64,000 nucleotides of DNA, taken from positions 39,756 to 103,755 of the forward strand of contig JAGAFU010000023.1 of NCBI GenBank assembly GCA_017627955.1, read 5' to 3'. The notes beneath the pieces were generated by a model. It worked only from the letters and a program-made list of their open reading frames with translations. It was not told the DNA's origin and did no database searches. The stretch comes from Bacteroidales bacterium. GTDB lineage: Bacteria > Bacteroidota > Bacteroidia > Bacteroidales > UBA932. A program made the translations under genes and the position numbers. This document shows positions 8,049 through 16,151 of this stretch, piece by piece. How positions within the stretch are numbered: the stretch's first letter is position 1; every line of letters begins with the position of its first letter.

Positions 8049-11000
8049 TTAAATCCGGGTTTGGAAGTGGTGATGGCCGCCGGTTATGACCGTAGGAGTT
8101 GATTCACCGGGGATATAGACTTCAGTACGAATGCCTTCCGGGACCTCGACATCCCATTTGAATATTCCATCCTCCACCTTCCAGGAGCTGGAGATCCTGC
8201 CCTGGACTGAATCATAGTGGCAGTTCACATATTCAAGTCCGGAGATAGGATAGGGCCTCAATTCAATCTCCGCGAATCCCGGCTTTAACGGCCGTATCCC
8301 CGCCAGGTACTCATATTCCCACGTGATCAGGTCGCCGAGAAGCATGACGTGGTTGCCAGAGTTCATCGCCGGATCGGCGGTGTCTCCGTTCCAAAGCTCC
8401 CAGATCGTGGTAGCCCCCCGGGCAGCCATATATCCCCAAGAAGGATAAGTGTCGTCAGAGGCGATCTTTAAAGCCAAATCAGGACGGCCGAACTCGGTCA
8501 AGGTTCTCATAAGCACCTGTATGCCAATAACTCCCGAGCTGACATGCCCTCCGAACTCTTTCTCGGTCTTATCCACCAAAGAAGCGAAAACCCTCGGTTG
8601 CTCCTGAGTCGGGACAAGTCCGTACCAGAGCGCCAACAGGTTGGCCGTCACAGTGTTATTGTCGTAATATCCCCCCTGCTGATTATAATAGGCACGGTTG
8701 AAGGCCTCCGTACTGGCCTTCCTCTCTGTCTCGAAATACTCCACATCTCCTGGATAGCCGGCGACAGGAGCGAGCTCCTTCATGACATCGCAATAATGAA
8801 TATAGTACGGAGTGGCTATGACCGCAGGAGCCGTGATACGTGTAGGATCTTGGGAATGAATCATTTCCAAGGACTCCGGTGGCATACACCAATCCCCGTA
8901 ATTGTCCTTTGTCATGATCCCGTCCACCATGTACCTGTCCTTCATGTAGGCAAGCCATTTCCTCATCGCAGGATAGTGCTTTACGATGACCTCCTCGTCT
9001 CCGAACCGCTGGTAAAGCATCCTGGCAGCGTCAATGAACAATCCAGGCCAAGTCATATTGTCAGGACGCACGGTCCAGAAATTTGGAGCCACGCTCGGGA
9101 GCTGCCCTTCCTCGTTCTGCTCCGTGGCGATGTCGTCCAGCCATTTGGCATAAAGGGCATGGTTGTCGAATATCCAACTCTCACCGTAGCAACCCGTGGC
9201 CCTGTCTCCCAGCCAGCCCATTCGTTCATCCCTCTGAGGGCAGTCGGTCGGCATCCCGCGATAGTTCCCACGGATTCCCCAGAAAGCGTTCTTATAAACC
9301 TGATTAATAACAGGATCCGAACATTCGAAATGGCCTGTCGTGGCCATCTTGTCATATATTACTTGCCCTTCGAAATCCTCAAGGGACGGCTCGTACGACA
9401 GCCCGCTAATCTCCACAAACCTGAATCCATGATACACGAAAAGCGGATGCCAGACAAACTCCTGATCATCCCCGGCGATGTAATAATCCCTCGCTTTGGC
9501 TGAACGAAGATTCTCGGTATATAGCTCACCATTCTCCTGAAGTGTCTCGGCGAAACGCATCTTCAGTGTATCGCCACGGCTCATGGTAGCCCGGACTTGA
9601 AGCCATCCAACCATGTTCTGACCCATGTCGAGAATATACCGTCCTCCACTTAAGCGACTAATTGCCACCGGCTTAACCAGATCCTGAACCTCGATGTTGG
9701 GATTATGCTGCGGAGTAAGCCTGCCGTAAGGAGCCTCGGCCGCCTCCGCCTGATGCCAAGCACTGTCATCATACGAAGGATCGAGCCATCCGCCAAGTTC
9801 CATCCTCGCGTCATAGATCTCTCCGTCATATTCATTGTTGGAGCGGATCGGGCCGTCGGCCGTCGCTTTCCAGCCCTTGCCACTTATGATCTTCTGGACA
9901 CTGCCGTCAGAATACTTAATCTCAAGTTGGAAAAGAAGACAAGGAAGTTGTTTGTCGTAATGTTTTGTTTTGTTGCCGGAGTTCAAATTCACCCGGACTC
10001 CCGGGAAACGCCCTGTACCAAGTATAACTCCTACCGCATTAGTTCCCTTTTGCAAAAGCCCGGTCACATCGAAACTATTGTAATACACGGTCTTATCATA
10101 GTTGGAGACAGTCGGCATCAGAACCTGCTCTTCCCCAACCTTGAACCCGTTGATATATGCCTCATAAAGGCCCAAGCCACAAATATGCAACCAAGCCTCA
10201 CCAACTGTCTTGCCCGACTGGAAAGTGGTTCTTAAGTATCTTGCGGGAAGGGACACATCGCCAGTCCTGACATCCTCCGGAGAAGTGATACCGATCCAAG
10301 ACGCTTCCCAACTGACCATCGGCTTCCTAAACACTATCTGGCAAGGCTTGGAGGTCTTCCCGGAGATCTTGGATTTCCCGGTCACAGGATTATACCTCAC
10401 CCTGCAATCGCTGTAAGAGGTTCCCTCACCATCAGGGAGATGGAGGGTCACATCGACAGGTTGATCTCCCGGAACTATCAGTATATCAATATGATCGCCC
10501 TCATCCATCGGGATGACAGCCCCAACCCTGGCATAAAGGGGGAACTCGTCGAGGGCATATTCCTTCTCAACGACAGAGCCCCCATGCAGGCGATCACGGG
10601 ATACCCATTCGGTCCAATCGTCCCCTTCTGGAAGAACAAAGGAAACATTTGAGTCATAATCAGTTATTGCCTTTGTGAAAAGATCCGGTCCCAGACGGTG
10701 GCTCTCCTGCTCGAAATCAACATCCCGAAGCAGAGTGCCGCCATTCAGATGAGCGTCAACGATTGTGGAAAAGATGTACGGGACAAGTTTCTTGTGGAGA
10801 AGTACCACGTCACGATAAATCTTACCTGCCTCCTCACCGTGCCACCATGCGAGATGGTTCTCAAACGGCTTATTGGCACCTCCGTTAACCATGCCTGCCG
10901 TAAGGGCTCCGAACTGTGCGTACCTTATGAGCTGCTCCTTGCCGGGAGCCGCTCCGTTGAATCCGCCCACCTCTGTTCCGACTGCACCGTAGCCATGTTC

Positions 11001-11828
11001 CGCTGAGGTGTAAATATTCTTGATTTGGGCTTTAAGGCCCTTCCATTCTCCGGAGAAATCACCGCACCAGCCAAGACTAAGCTTGTTCTTGCTGGAGTTA
11101 TCCGCATCACCCTGGAATGAATACGGTCTGGCCAAAATCATTCCCACGCCAGGACGACGGCTATTCACATAGTCGTACATGGCGTCATAGTAGAAATGCC
11201 TGTATTCCTTATTGGACATTTCCCCTACGCTGGTCACGACAGGCTCAGGAATGCTCAATTCTCCCTGGTCAACCTTGAAGCCATACACCCCTCCTTCCAT
11301 CACCTTGTCAAGCTGCGAATACCACCATGCGGTAGCCTCCGGATTCGTGAAATCGACATGAACTCCCGTGCCCTTCCACCAATTGTAAGGATTTCCACCA
11401 TTCACAACGAATCCATTGGAAACCGCCTCGTCATAATTGGAACTTTTATCTACCGGGCAATCCGCACTGACGGTATTCACACAGCCAGTCAGCCAAAGGA
11501 TCGAATGGACACCCTTGTCGAGAAGGCCGGAAGTCAGTTTCTGCGGCTCCGGATAACGGTTCGTGTCCCATGTGAAATTGTTGTAACTAGTGGACCAAGG
11601 GCTGTCTATTATGACTCCATCAACAGGAATATTCCTATCTAAATAACCATCAACCAAACGGTTCACCGCCTCCTGCGTGTTGAACTCATCCTCCCAGACG
11701 ATATGCCCCAAAGCCCACGCCGGAGTGACGGGAATATTATTATCTATATCCGACTCGGAATTGACTTTCGCGCACGAACCAGCAAGAACCACCAGCAGGG
11801 CGAACAGAATCGATTTTAAAGCTTTCAT
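8049..11828 (-). CDS. GH31-GH78 fusion lipoprotein (glycosidase + alpha-L-rhamnosidase)
   Basis: 1259 residues with lipobox Cys19 (LAGSC), so a surface or periplasmic lipoprotein. Residues about 36-480 are a GH31 barrel: nucleophile Asp187 in YGFKVDQGEL and acid/base Asp257 in LGWCGDFSG. The N-terminal beta-sandwich usual in GH31 is missing; the barrel begins almost directly after the signal. Residues about 505-1259 are a full GH78 alpha-L-rhamnosidase: N-terminal sandwich (WEASWIG, AWLHICGLGLYEAYING), then the six-hairpin barrel with CPQRDERMGW (Asp867, Glu868) and TTIWELWNGD (Glu1144, the expected base). It should cut two adjacent linkages, one rhamnosidic, in a rhamnose-containing glycan or glycoside. 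It is monocistronic and lies right of the mobile cassette. Confidence 0.88.
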   Translation of the reverse strand: MKALKSILFALLVVLAGSCAKVNSESDIDNNIPVTPAWALGHIVWEDEFNTQEAVNRLVDGYLDRNIPVDGVIIDSPWSTSYNNFTWDTNRYPEPQKLTSGLLDKGVHSILWLTGCVNTVSADCPVDKSSNYDEAVSNGFVVNGGNPYNWWKGTGVHVDFTNPEATAWWYSQLDKVMEGGVYGFKVDQGELSIPEPVVTSVGEMSNKEYRHFYYDAMYDYVNSRRPGVGMILARPYSFQGDADNSSKNKLSLGWCGDFSGEWKGLKAQIKNIYTSAEHGYGAVGTEVGGFNGAAPGKEQLIRYAQFGALTAGMVNGGANKPFENHLAWWHGEEAGKIYRDVVLLHKKLVPYIFSTIVDAHLNGGTLLRDVDFEQESHRLGPDLFTKAITDYDSNVSFVLPEGDDWTEWVSRDRLHGGSVVEKEYALDEFPLYARVGAVIPMDEGDHIDILIVPGDQPVDVTLHLPDGEGTSYSDCRVRYNPVTGKSKISGKTSKPCQIVFRKPMVSWEASWIGITSPEDVRTGDVSLPARYLRTTFQSGKTVGEAWLHICGLGLYEAYINGFKVGEEQVLMPTVSNYDKTVYYNSFDVTGLLQKGTNAVGVILGTGRFPGVRVNLNSGNKTKHYDKQLPCLLFQLEIKYSDGSVQKIISGKGWKATADGPIRSNNEYDGEIYDARMELGGWLDPSYDDSAWHQAEAAEAPYGRLTPQHNPNIEVQDLVKPVAISRLSGGRYILDMGQNMVGWLQVRATMSRGDTLKMRFAETLQENGELYTENLRSAKARDYYIAGDDQEFVWHPLFVYHGFRFVEISGLSYEPSLEDFEGQVIYDKMATTGHFECSDPVINQVYKNAFWGIRGNYRGMPTDCPQRDERMGWLGDRATGCYGESWIFDNHALYAKWLDDIATEQNEEGQLPSVAPNFWTVRPDNMTWPGLFIDAARMLYQRFGDEEVIVKHYPAMRKWLAYMKDRYMVDGIMTKDNYGDWCMPPESLEMIHSQDPTRITAPAVIATPYYIHYCDVMKELAPVAGYPGDVEYFETERKASTEAFNRAYYNQQGGYYDNNTVTANLLALWYGLVPTQEQPRVFASLVDKTEKEFGGHVSSGVIGIQVLMRTLTEFGRPDLALKIASDDTYPSWGYMAARGATTIWELWNGDTADPAMNSGNHVMLLGDLITWEYEYLAGIRPLKPGFAEIELRPYPISGLEYVNCHYDSVQGRISSSWKVEDGIFKWDVEVPEGIRTEVYIPGESTPTVITGGHHHFQTRI

Positions 11829-11884
11829 CTTGGGCTTTCAGGAATTGGATAGGCTCTCGCAAAGTATTGAAGATAATGTGGGAA

Positions 11885-12217
11885 CTAATTAAGAATGAAT
11901 GCAAATTGATCCAGATACTTGTTCAGGGACGCCAATTCGGCGAGATTGCGGGACAGGAAGGCGGCGCAGAACAATTCCCTGAATCGGCAGAGTTCTTCCC
12001 ACATGGCGCTTCTGAAAATTGTACTGCTCTCCGACCGTCCGTACTTGATGGTCAGGTCGATCAGTTCCTGTGCCCTGGCAAATGCCCCTTCCGCCCTGGA
12101 ATCCTTGCCTGCCTGGAGAGCCTTCAGTACGCGGGATGTCTCGCTGCCGATGTTGGCCATCTGCTGCGGGAAAGACATCTCGGCCCATCGGCCGTTTTCA
12201 AGGAAAGTGTGCTGCAT
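11885..12217 (-). CDS. Conserved hypothetical protein, alpha-helical
   Basis: 110 residues, predicted mostly helical, no signal peptide or membrane segment. Visible pattern: HTFLENGRWAEMSF, MANIGSETSR, FARAQELIDLTI, EELCRFRELFC. I recognise this as a recurrent small family found beside DUF5674 genes, but no function is known to me. Its ATG follows the TAG of the DUF5674 gene without a gap, so the pair is an operon and probably translated together. A toxin-antitoxin role is possible for such a small pair but nothing in the sequence proves it. Confidence 0.65.
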   Translation of the reverse strand: MQHTFLENGRWAEMSFPQQMANIGSETSRVLKALQAGKDSRAEGAFARAQELIDLTIKYGRSESSTIFRSAMWEELCRFRELFCAAFLSRNLAELASLNKYLDQFAFILN

Positions 12218-12559
12218 CTATCCAATAATGAACTGTTCGACAAGCCGTTTGATGGCTTCCCGTATATCCGGATCCAGCACATCCCGCGTAGGATTATTCT
12301 GCCAAGACCGGATGTTAATCAGGGAATCATATTCTATGAAATCCTCGCCCTCCTCTTCCGGATACAGGTTGAATCCCCATAAGTCCTCTTCTGCTGAACC
12401 ATTCTCCAGCAGCAAACGCTCCAAATCGGCATGCAGTTCGGCGTCAAGGGCCAAAGACCCCAGCCTCACATCGGCAACACACTTGATCATATCACCGAAC
12501 GTGTTCTCCGCCAAGGCCGCAAGTTCGGCTCGTGTTATTGATTTCTGAAGAATCTGCAT
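12218..12559 (-). CDS. DUF5674 family protein
   Basis: 113 residues starting MQILQKSITRAELAALAENTF. The pattern VADVRLGSLALDAELHADLERLLLE, then DLWGFNLYP, FIEYDSLINIR and a closing IREAIKRLVEQ matches my memory of DUF5674 (function unknown). The frame is open further upstream to 12601, but the added residues (MIPLFFITFVKTLT) are not part of the family and overlap a terminator-like hairpin's T tract, so the inner ATG at 12559 is preferred. First gene of a two-gene operon with the 110-residue protein. Confidence 0.7.
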   Translation of the reverse strand: MQILQKSITRAELAALAENTFGDMIKCVADVRLGSLALDAELHADLERLLLENGSAEEDLWGFNLYPEEEGEDFIEYDSLINIRSWQNNPTRDVLDPDIREAIKRLVEQFIIG

Positions 12560-12583
12560 GGTAAGCGTTTTCACAAAGGTAAT

Positions 12584-12619
12584 AAAAAAAAGAGGAATCA
12601 TCAGTGATGATAATTCCTC
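12584..12619 (-). terminator. Rho-independent terminator-like hairpin
   Basis: On the minus strand GAGGAAT...ATTCCTC (12592-12619, with a further CATC/GATG inner pairing and a small bulge) is followed by eight T. It lies 24 bases upstream of the DUF5674 start and terminates nothing visible now. It could be the former terminator of a tRNA or an attenuator. Confidence 0.55.
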
Positions 12620-12718
12620 AGTAGTAGACCAAACACTCCGAATCTCGAACCTCCGATTTCTGGAAGGGGCGTTGGAGATTCAGAGGTTTATAGATTATTG
12701 CGAAAAAGGCGATTAACA

Positions 12719-12750
12719 TTTTGTTATTAACATATTGTTAATTATCTTTG
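12719..12750 (+). promoter_or_regulatory. Promoter with internal palindrome for the ATPase operon
   Basis: -33 TTTG (12720-12723), 19-bp spacer and -7 TATCTTTG (12743-12750): a textbook Bacteroidota promoter, 16 bases before the ATG at 12767. The spacer contains the perfect palindrome ATTAACA-TAT-TGTTAAT (12726-12742), and a second imperfect ATTAACA...TGTTAT overlaps it on the left. Such a placement fits a repressor operator. Confidence 0.7.
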
Positions 12751-12766
12751 CGAAAAAGATACGGCC

Positions 12767-13912
12767 ATGCTTGAGAATCCCTTCATCTTGGAACCTTTTA
12801 AATCCAAGGCCTATTTCTGCGACAGAGAGAAAGAAACGGAGGAAATCATCCGCAATATTACAAATGGGCGGAATACGACGCTTATCTCTCCCCGAAGACT
12901 AGGAAAAACCGGCCTCATTTTTCGGGTGTTTGATGAGATGAAAGAAAGAAAACTGCCCTACGAAACCATCTATTGCGACATTAGCGATACCCTTTCCATC
13001 GAAGCGTTCATCAAGGTGATTTCCGAAGCAGTCGTCGGCAGACTCGGAAAACAGCAGAAGATTACAGCTTTTTTCAAGACACTGAAGAGCGTCCGTCCTT
13101 TGCTTGGCATCGACCCGCTGACCGGTTCTCCTCAAGTGTCGTTTACTTTTGCGGATGATAACCAAAAGCAAAGTACCCTTAAAGAGGTCTTGGGCTACCT
13201 TGAGAGTTATCCGCAGATGGTCGTGCTGGCCATCGACGAGTTCCAGCAAATCCGGGAATACGGAGATGTAAATATGGAAGCGATTCTGCGGAAGCATATC
13301 CAGCACCTGCATAATGTCCGTTTCATTTTTTGCGGAAGCAAGAAACACACGATGACCGATATGTTTACCAACGCCAAAAAACCGTTCTACGAAAGTACTG
13401 CCTTTTTATATCTTTCAAAGTTGCCTATACCGGTTTATTCGGCTTTCATCAAGGAGAAATTCGCATTGGCAGGGAAAACCATCGACGATGATTCCATCGG
13501 CTTTATCATTGAATGGACCAAAGATCATACTTATTATACGCAACGCTTGTGTAATGAGGTATTTTCCTTATCCGGGGAAGCCATTGGCCGGAAAGATATC
13601 GTGACGGCCATCCAAACGATTCTGGACTCTGAGAGAGATCGCTTTCAGGAAATCCGCCGGCTGGTTACCCGCTCCCAATGGAAGATGTTGGCGGCCATTG
13701 CCATGGAAGACAGCGTCTCGCAGATTACCTCCGCCGCTTTCCTTTCCAAGTACAAGATCTCTTCCGGGCCAACAGCGTTAAGAAACATCAAGGCCCTGAT
13801 AGACAAGGAGCTGGTATTGGCGACAACTACTGAAAACGGAACCGGGTACTCAGTCTATAATGTCTTCTTGTCCCGTTTTCTTGCGAATAACATTCAACAC
13901 TTACGGCCATGA
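12767..13912 (+). CDS. AAA-type ATP-binding protein (archaeal ATPase-like)
   Basis: 381 residues, cytoplasmic. Walker A variant SPRRLGKTG (41-49), Walker B VVLAIDEFQQI (about 151-161), then HNVRFIFCGS (sensor-1 like) and a C-terminal winged-helix region (about 290-375, with ITSAAFLSKYKISSGPTALRNIKALIDKELV). This is the architecture of the MNS/archaeal-ATPase branch of STAND-like P-loop ATPases, often linked to mobile or defence regions, with no defined substrate. Its last 4 bases overlap the ATG of a lipoprotein gene. It has its own promoter with a palindrome in the spacer. The pair lies between a copy of the tRNA-fMet T-arm and the tRNA itself, which hints at insertion. Confidence 0.75.
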   Translation: MLENPFILEPFKSKAYFCDREKETEEIIRNITNGRNTTLISPRRLGKTGLIFRVFDEMKERKLPYETIYCDISDTLSIEAFIKVISEAVVGRLGKQQKITAFFKTLKSVRPLLGIDPLTGSPQVSFTFADDNQKQSTLKEVLGYLESYPQMVVLAIDEFQQIREYGDVNMEAILRKHIQHLHNVRFIFCGSKKHTMTDMFTNAKKPFYESTAFLYLSKLPIPVYSAFIKEKFALAGKTIDDDSIGFIIEWTKDHTYYTQRLCNEVFSLSGEAIGRKDIVTAIQTILDSERDRFQEIRRLVTRSQWKMLAAIAMEDSVSQITSAAFLSKYKISSGPTALRNIKALIDKELVLATTTENGTGYSVYNVFLSRFLANNIQHLRP

Positions 13913-14523
13913 GTTATAAGTCTCTATTGTCTTCTGTGTGTCTTATAATCCTCTTTGTGGCATGCAGTGTGCGTGAATCCTGGCCGCCTAAGACAACAGG
14001 ACCCAATCTTCCTGTCCGTTATTGTGATATCAATAAGGAAGACAAGGACAAAACGATTATCGGTTATGCCTTGGTGGATACCTCAGCCGTGAATTGGTTG
14101 GTATCAATCTGGGTGGAAGGTGCCTGTGTTTACACCCCGGTCTTATCTGATATTCGAAAGACTGAACGGATCCTTCAACGAGCGTATCCGTCTGTTCAAG
14201 AACACGCCTATCACAAAGATGGTCACTTGTTTGAAGAGGGCGGTCTGAGAAACTTCGCGCGACAATATGTTTTTATGAAAAGCCCTGAGGGAAAGAAGTT
14301 CGTTTATGTGAACTTTGTCCTTCTACGTTGGTCCGACCTGGAAGATAAGGAGGCCCCTTTTTATGATCCGAATGACATGGACACTCCTCCGCCACCGCCA
14401 CCAACCCGCTTTGCACTCAGCCGTTATTGGCTTCGTGTTGATGATGGCGGGGATGGTTTTTGGCGCGCTATGCTGGACCTGGAAGATGGGATAGTAGAGA
14501 GGTTATTTATCAATGGACCGTAA
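13909..14523 (+). CDS. Hypothetical lipoprotein
   Basis: 204 residues with lipobox Cys19 (LFVACS). No family recognised. Features: a central domain with WLVSIWVEGACVYTPVLSDI, a proline run (six P in DTPPPPPPTRF), and a C-terminal DLEDGIVERLF. The start ATG overlaps the end of the ATPase gene (ATGA), so it is translated from the same message. An envelope component paired with a cytosolic ATPase is an unusual combination. Function unknown. Confidence 0.7.
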   Translation: MSYKSLLSSVCLIILFVACSVRESWPPKTTGPNLPVRYCDINKEDKDKTIIGYALVDTSAVNWLVSIWVEGACVYTPVLSDIRKTERILQRAYPSVQEHAYHKDGHLFEEGGLRNFARQYVFMKSPEGKKFVYVNFVLLRWSDLEDKEAPFYDPNDMDTPPPPPPTRFALSRYWLRVDDGGDGFWRAMLDLEDGIVERLFINGP

Positions 14524-14553
14524 TCCTGTTTGGCGTAAAAAACATCATTACCT

Positions 14554-14600
14554 AAAAAGCAGAAGAAGGCAACTCACTTTTGAGTCACCTTCTTCTGCTT
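14554..14600 (-). terminator. Rho-independent terminator of tRNA-fMet
   Basis: Perfect 13-bp arms AAGCAGAAGAAGG (14557-14569) and its complement (14588-14600), with an inner ACTCA/TGAGT pairing. On the minus strand it is followed by five T. It starts 3 bases after the tRNA 3' end. Confidence 0.85.
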
Positions 14601-14602
14601 CG

Positions 14603-14675
<73 letters not shown>

Positions 14676-14690
14676 GTGTTATTGGGACTG

Positions 14691-14721
14691 CAAAGGTAGG
14701 AATAAAACCTTAAAATGCAAA
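14691..14721 (-). promoter_or_regulatory. Promoter of tRNA-fMet
   Basis: On the minus strand: -33 TTTG (14718-14721), 19-bp spacer, -7 TACCTTTG (14691-14698). Perfect match to the Bacteroidota sigma-ABfr consensus, 15 bases before the tRNA 5' end. Confidence 0.75.
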
Positions 14722-14735
14722 ATTATTTTCCCTAA

Positions 14736-16139
14736 CTATTGTCCCAAAAAATCGATGATTCCTTGAATATCGCTGGCGCTGAATGACTTCTGTTCACCAG
14801 AAACCAGATTCTTGACATTGACCTGCCCAGCCTCCATCTCATTCCCTCCTGTGATCGAGAGGAACGGGATCGCCTTGCGGTCAGCATAGTCAAACTGCTT
14901 CTTCAGCTTGGATGAGTCCGGATAGACCTCAACGGCCACTCCCCTCTCCCTCAAGGCTTTTGCCACCGGCAAGACATAACGGACCTCGTCGGTACCCATA
15001 TTCGCGAAAAGCAAAGTCGTGGCCGACTTCAGCCCCGCGGGGAACTTGTCAAGTCCCTGGAGAACATCATAAATCCTGTCAGCGCCGAAACTGATTCCGA
15101 CTCCAGACATGTCCGGCAGGCCGAATATTCCAGTGAGATTATCATAACGTCCTCCGCCACAGATACTTCCGATAGCAAAATCAAGCGCCTTTACCTCGAA
15201 GATCGCACCCGTGTAGTAGTTCAGGCCGCGAGCAAGAGAAAGGTCGATCTCAACAGGAGCCGATACTCCAGCGGCATCGATCAGGCCAAACAGTTCCTCA
15301 AGCTCGTCCAAACCCTTCAGACCAGCCTCGGAAACAATACCAGAAGGAGACCCTCCATTCATCAGCTTCCGCATCGAAGCTATCTTTTCTGAAGTCGAGC
15401 CGGAAAGTTTCAGGATTTGTTCGATCACGGCTATAGCGCTGTCTGTCAAGCCCTTCTCCCTCATCTCATCCTCCACGGCCTCAATCCCGATCTTGTCAAG
15501 CTTATCTATCGCCACTGTGATATCGACGACCTTGTCCGGGAATCCGCAGATCTCAGCGAAGCCTGTCAGAACCTTGCGGTTGTTGATCTTGACAAGCACC
15601 CGCACGTCCAAAAGCGAGAACACCTGGTCCACGATCTGCACGAGCTCAAGCTCATTGATTTGGGACTTGGATCCGATCACATCCACGTCGCACTGGTAGA
15701 ACTCCCTGTAGCGGCCCTTCTGCGGACGATCGGCCCTCCAGACCGGTTGGATCTGGAACCGCTTGAACGGGAAGGACAACTCATTCTGATGCTGGACGAC
15801 ATAACGAGCGAATGGCACGGTCAGGTCGTATCGCAACCCTTTCTCACAAACTTCCTTAGACAAAGCGACTGAATTGACCGCTCCGTCGGAATCCCTGAAA
15901 GAGTCAAAGTCAACCTTGCCGAAGGCGTCTCCTGAGTTGAGAATCCTGAAAAGGAGCTTGTCCCCCTCCTCGCCATATTTGCCGAGAAGCGTGGACAGGT
16001 TCTCCATCGCAGGGGTATCTATCTGCGCGTAACCGAATGTGCGGAAAACGCTTTTTATTGTGTCGAAAATATAATTTCGGCCAGCCATTTCCTGCTGGCC
16101 GAAATCTCTGGTTCCTTTAGGTATTGATGGTTTCATCAA
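14736..16139 (-). CDS. hisS: Histidyl-tRNA synthetase
   Basis: Class II synthetase of 467 residues that charges tRNA-His in the cytoplasm. Motif 1 region starts at [11 protein letters not shown]. Motif 2 is [22 protein letters not shown] (about residues 115-136), and the histidine-specific loop is [11 protein letters not shown] (about 302-312), which contacts the histidyl adenylate. A C-terminal anticodon-binding domain follows (about 375-467, with [21 protein letters not shown]). Slightly longer than E. coli HisRS (424). Starts MMKPS; either Met is possible. Follows the beta-helix protein gene after 12 bp on the same strand, so it may share its transcript. Confidence 0.95.
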   Translation of the reverse strand: MMKPSIPKGTRDFGQQEMAGRNYIFDTIKSVFRTFGYAQIDTPAMENLSTLLGKYGEEGDKLLFRILNSGDAFGKVDFDSFRDSDGAVNSVALSKEVCEKGLRYDLTVPFARYVVQHQNELSFPFKRFQIQPVWRADRPQKGRYREFYQCDVDVIGSKSQINELELVQIVDQVFSLLDVRVLVKINNRKVLTGFAEICGFPDKVVDITVAIDKLDKIGIEAVEDEMREKGLTDSAIAVIEQILKLSGSTSEKIASMRKLMNGGSPSGIVSEAGLKGLDELEELFGLIDAAGVSAPVEIDLSLARGLNYYTGAIFEVKALDFAIGSICGGGRYDNLTGIFGLPDMSGVGISFGADRIYDVLQGLDKFPAGLKSATTLLFANMGTDEVRYVLPVAKALRERGVAVEVYPDSSKLKKQFDYADRKAIPFLSITGGNEMEAGQVNVKNLVSGEQKSFSASDIQGIIDFLGQ

Positions 16140-16151
16140 TAAAACAATAAT

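Noticed and set aside
8544-9503. 319-codon open frame on plus, antisense to the GH31-GH78 gene
   Set aside because: Covers the catalytic GH78 part on the other strand; no family pattern.
11885-12559. Toxin-antitoxin pair
   Set aside because: Small two-gene operon, but neither protein shows toxin or DNA-binding features; DUF5674 has no known link.
12640-12675. Complete second tRNA left of the ATPase
   Set aside because: Only the 5' half of a T-arm is present; the other half does not pair and there is no anticodon arm.
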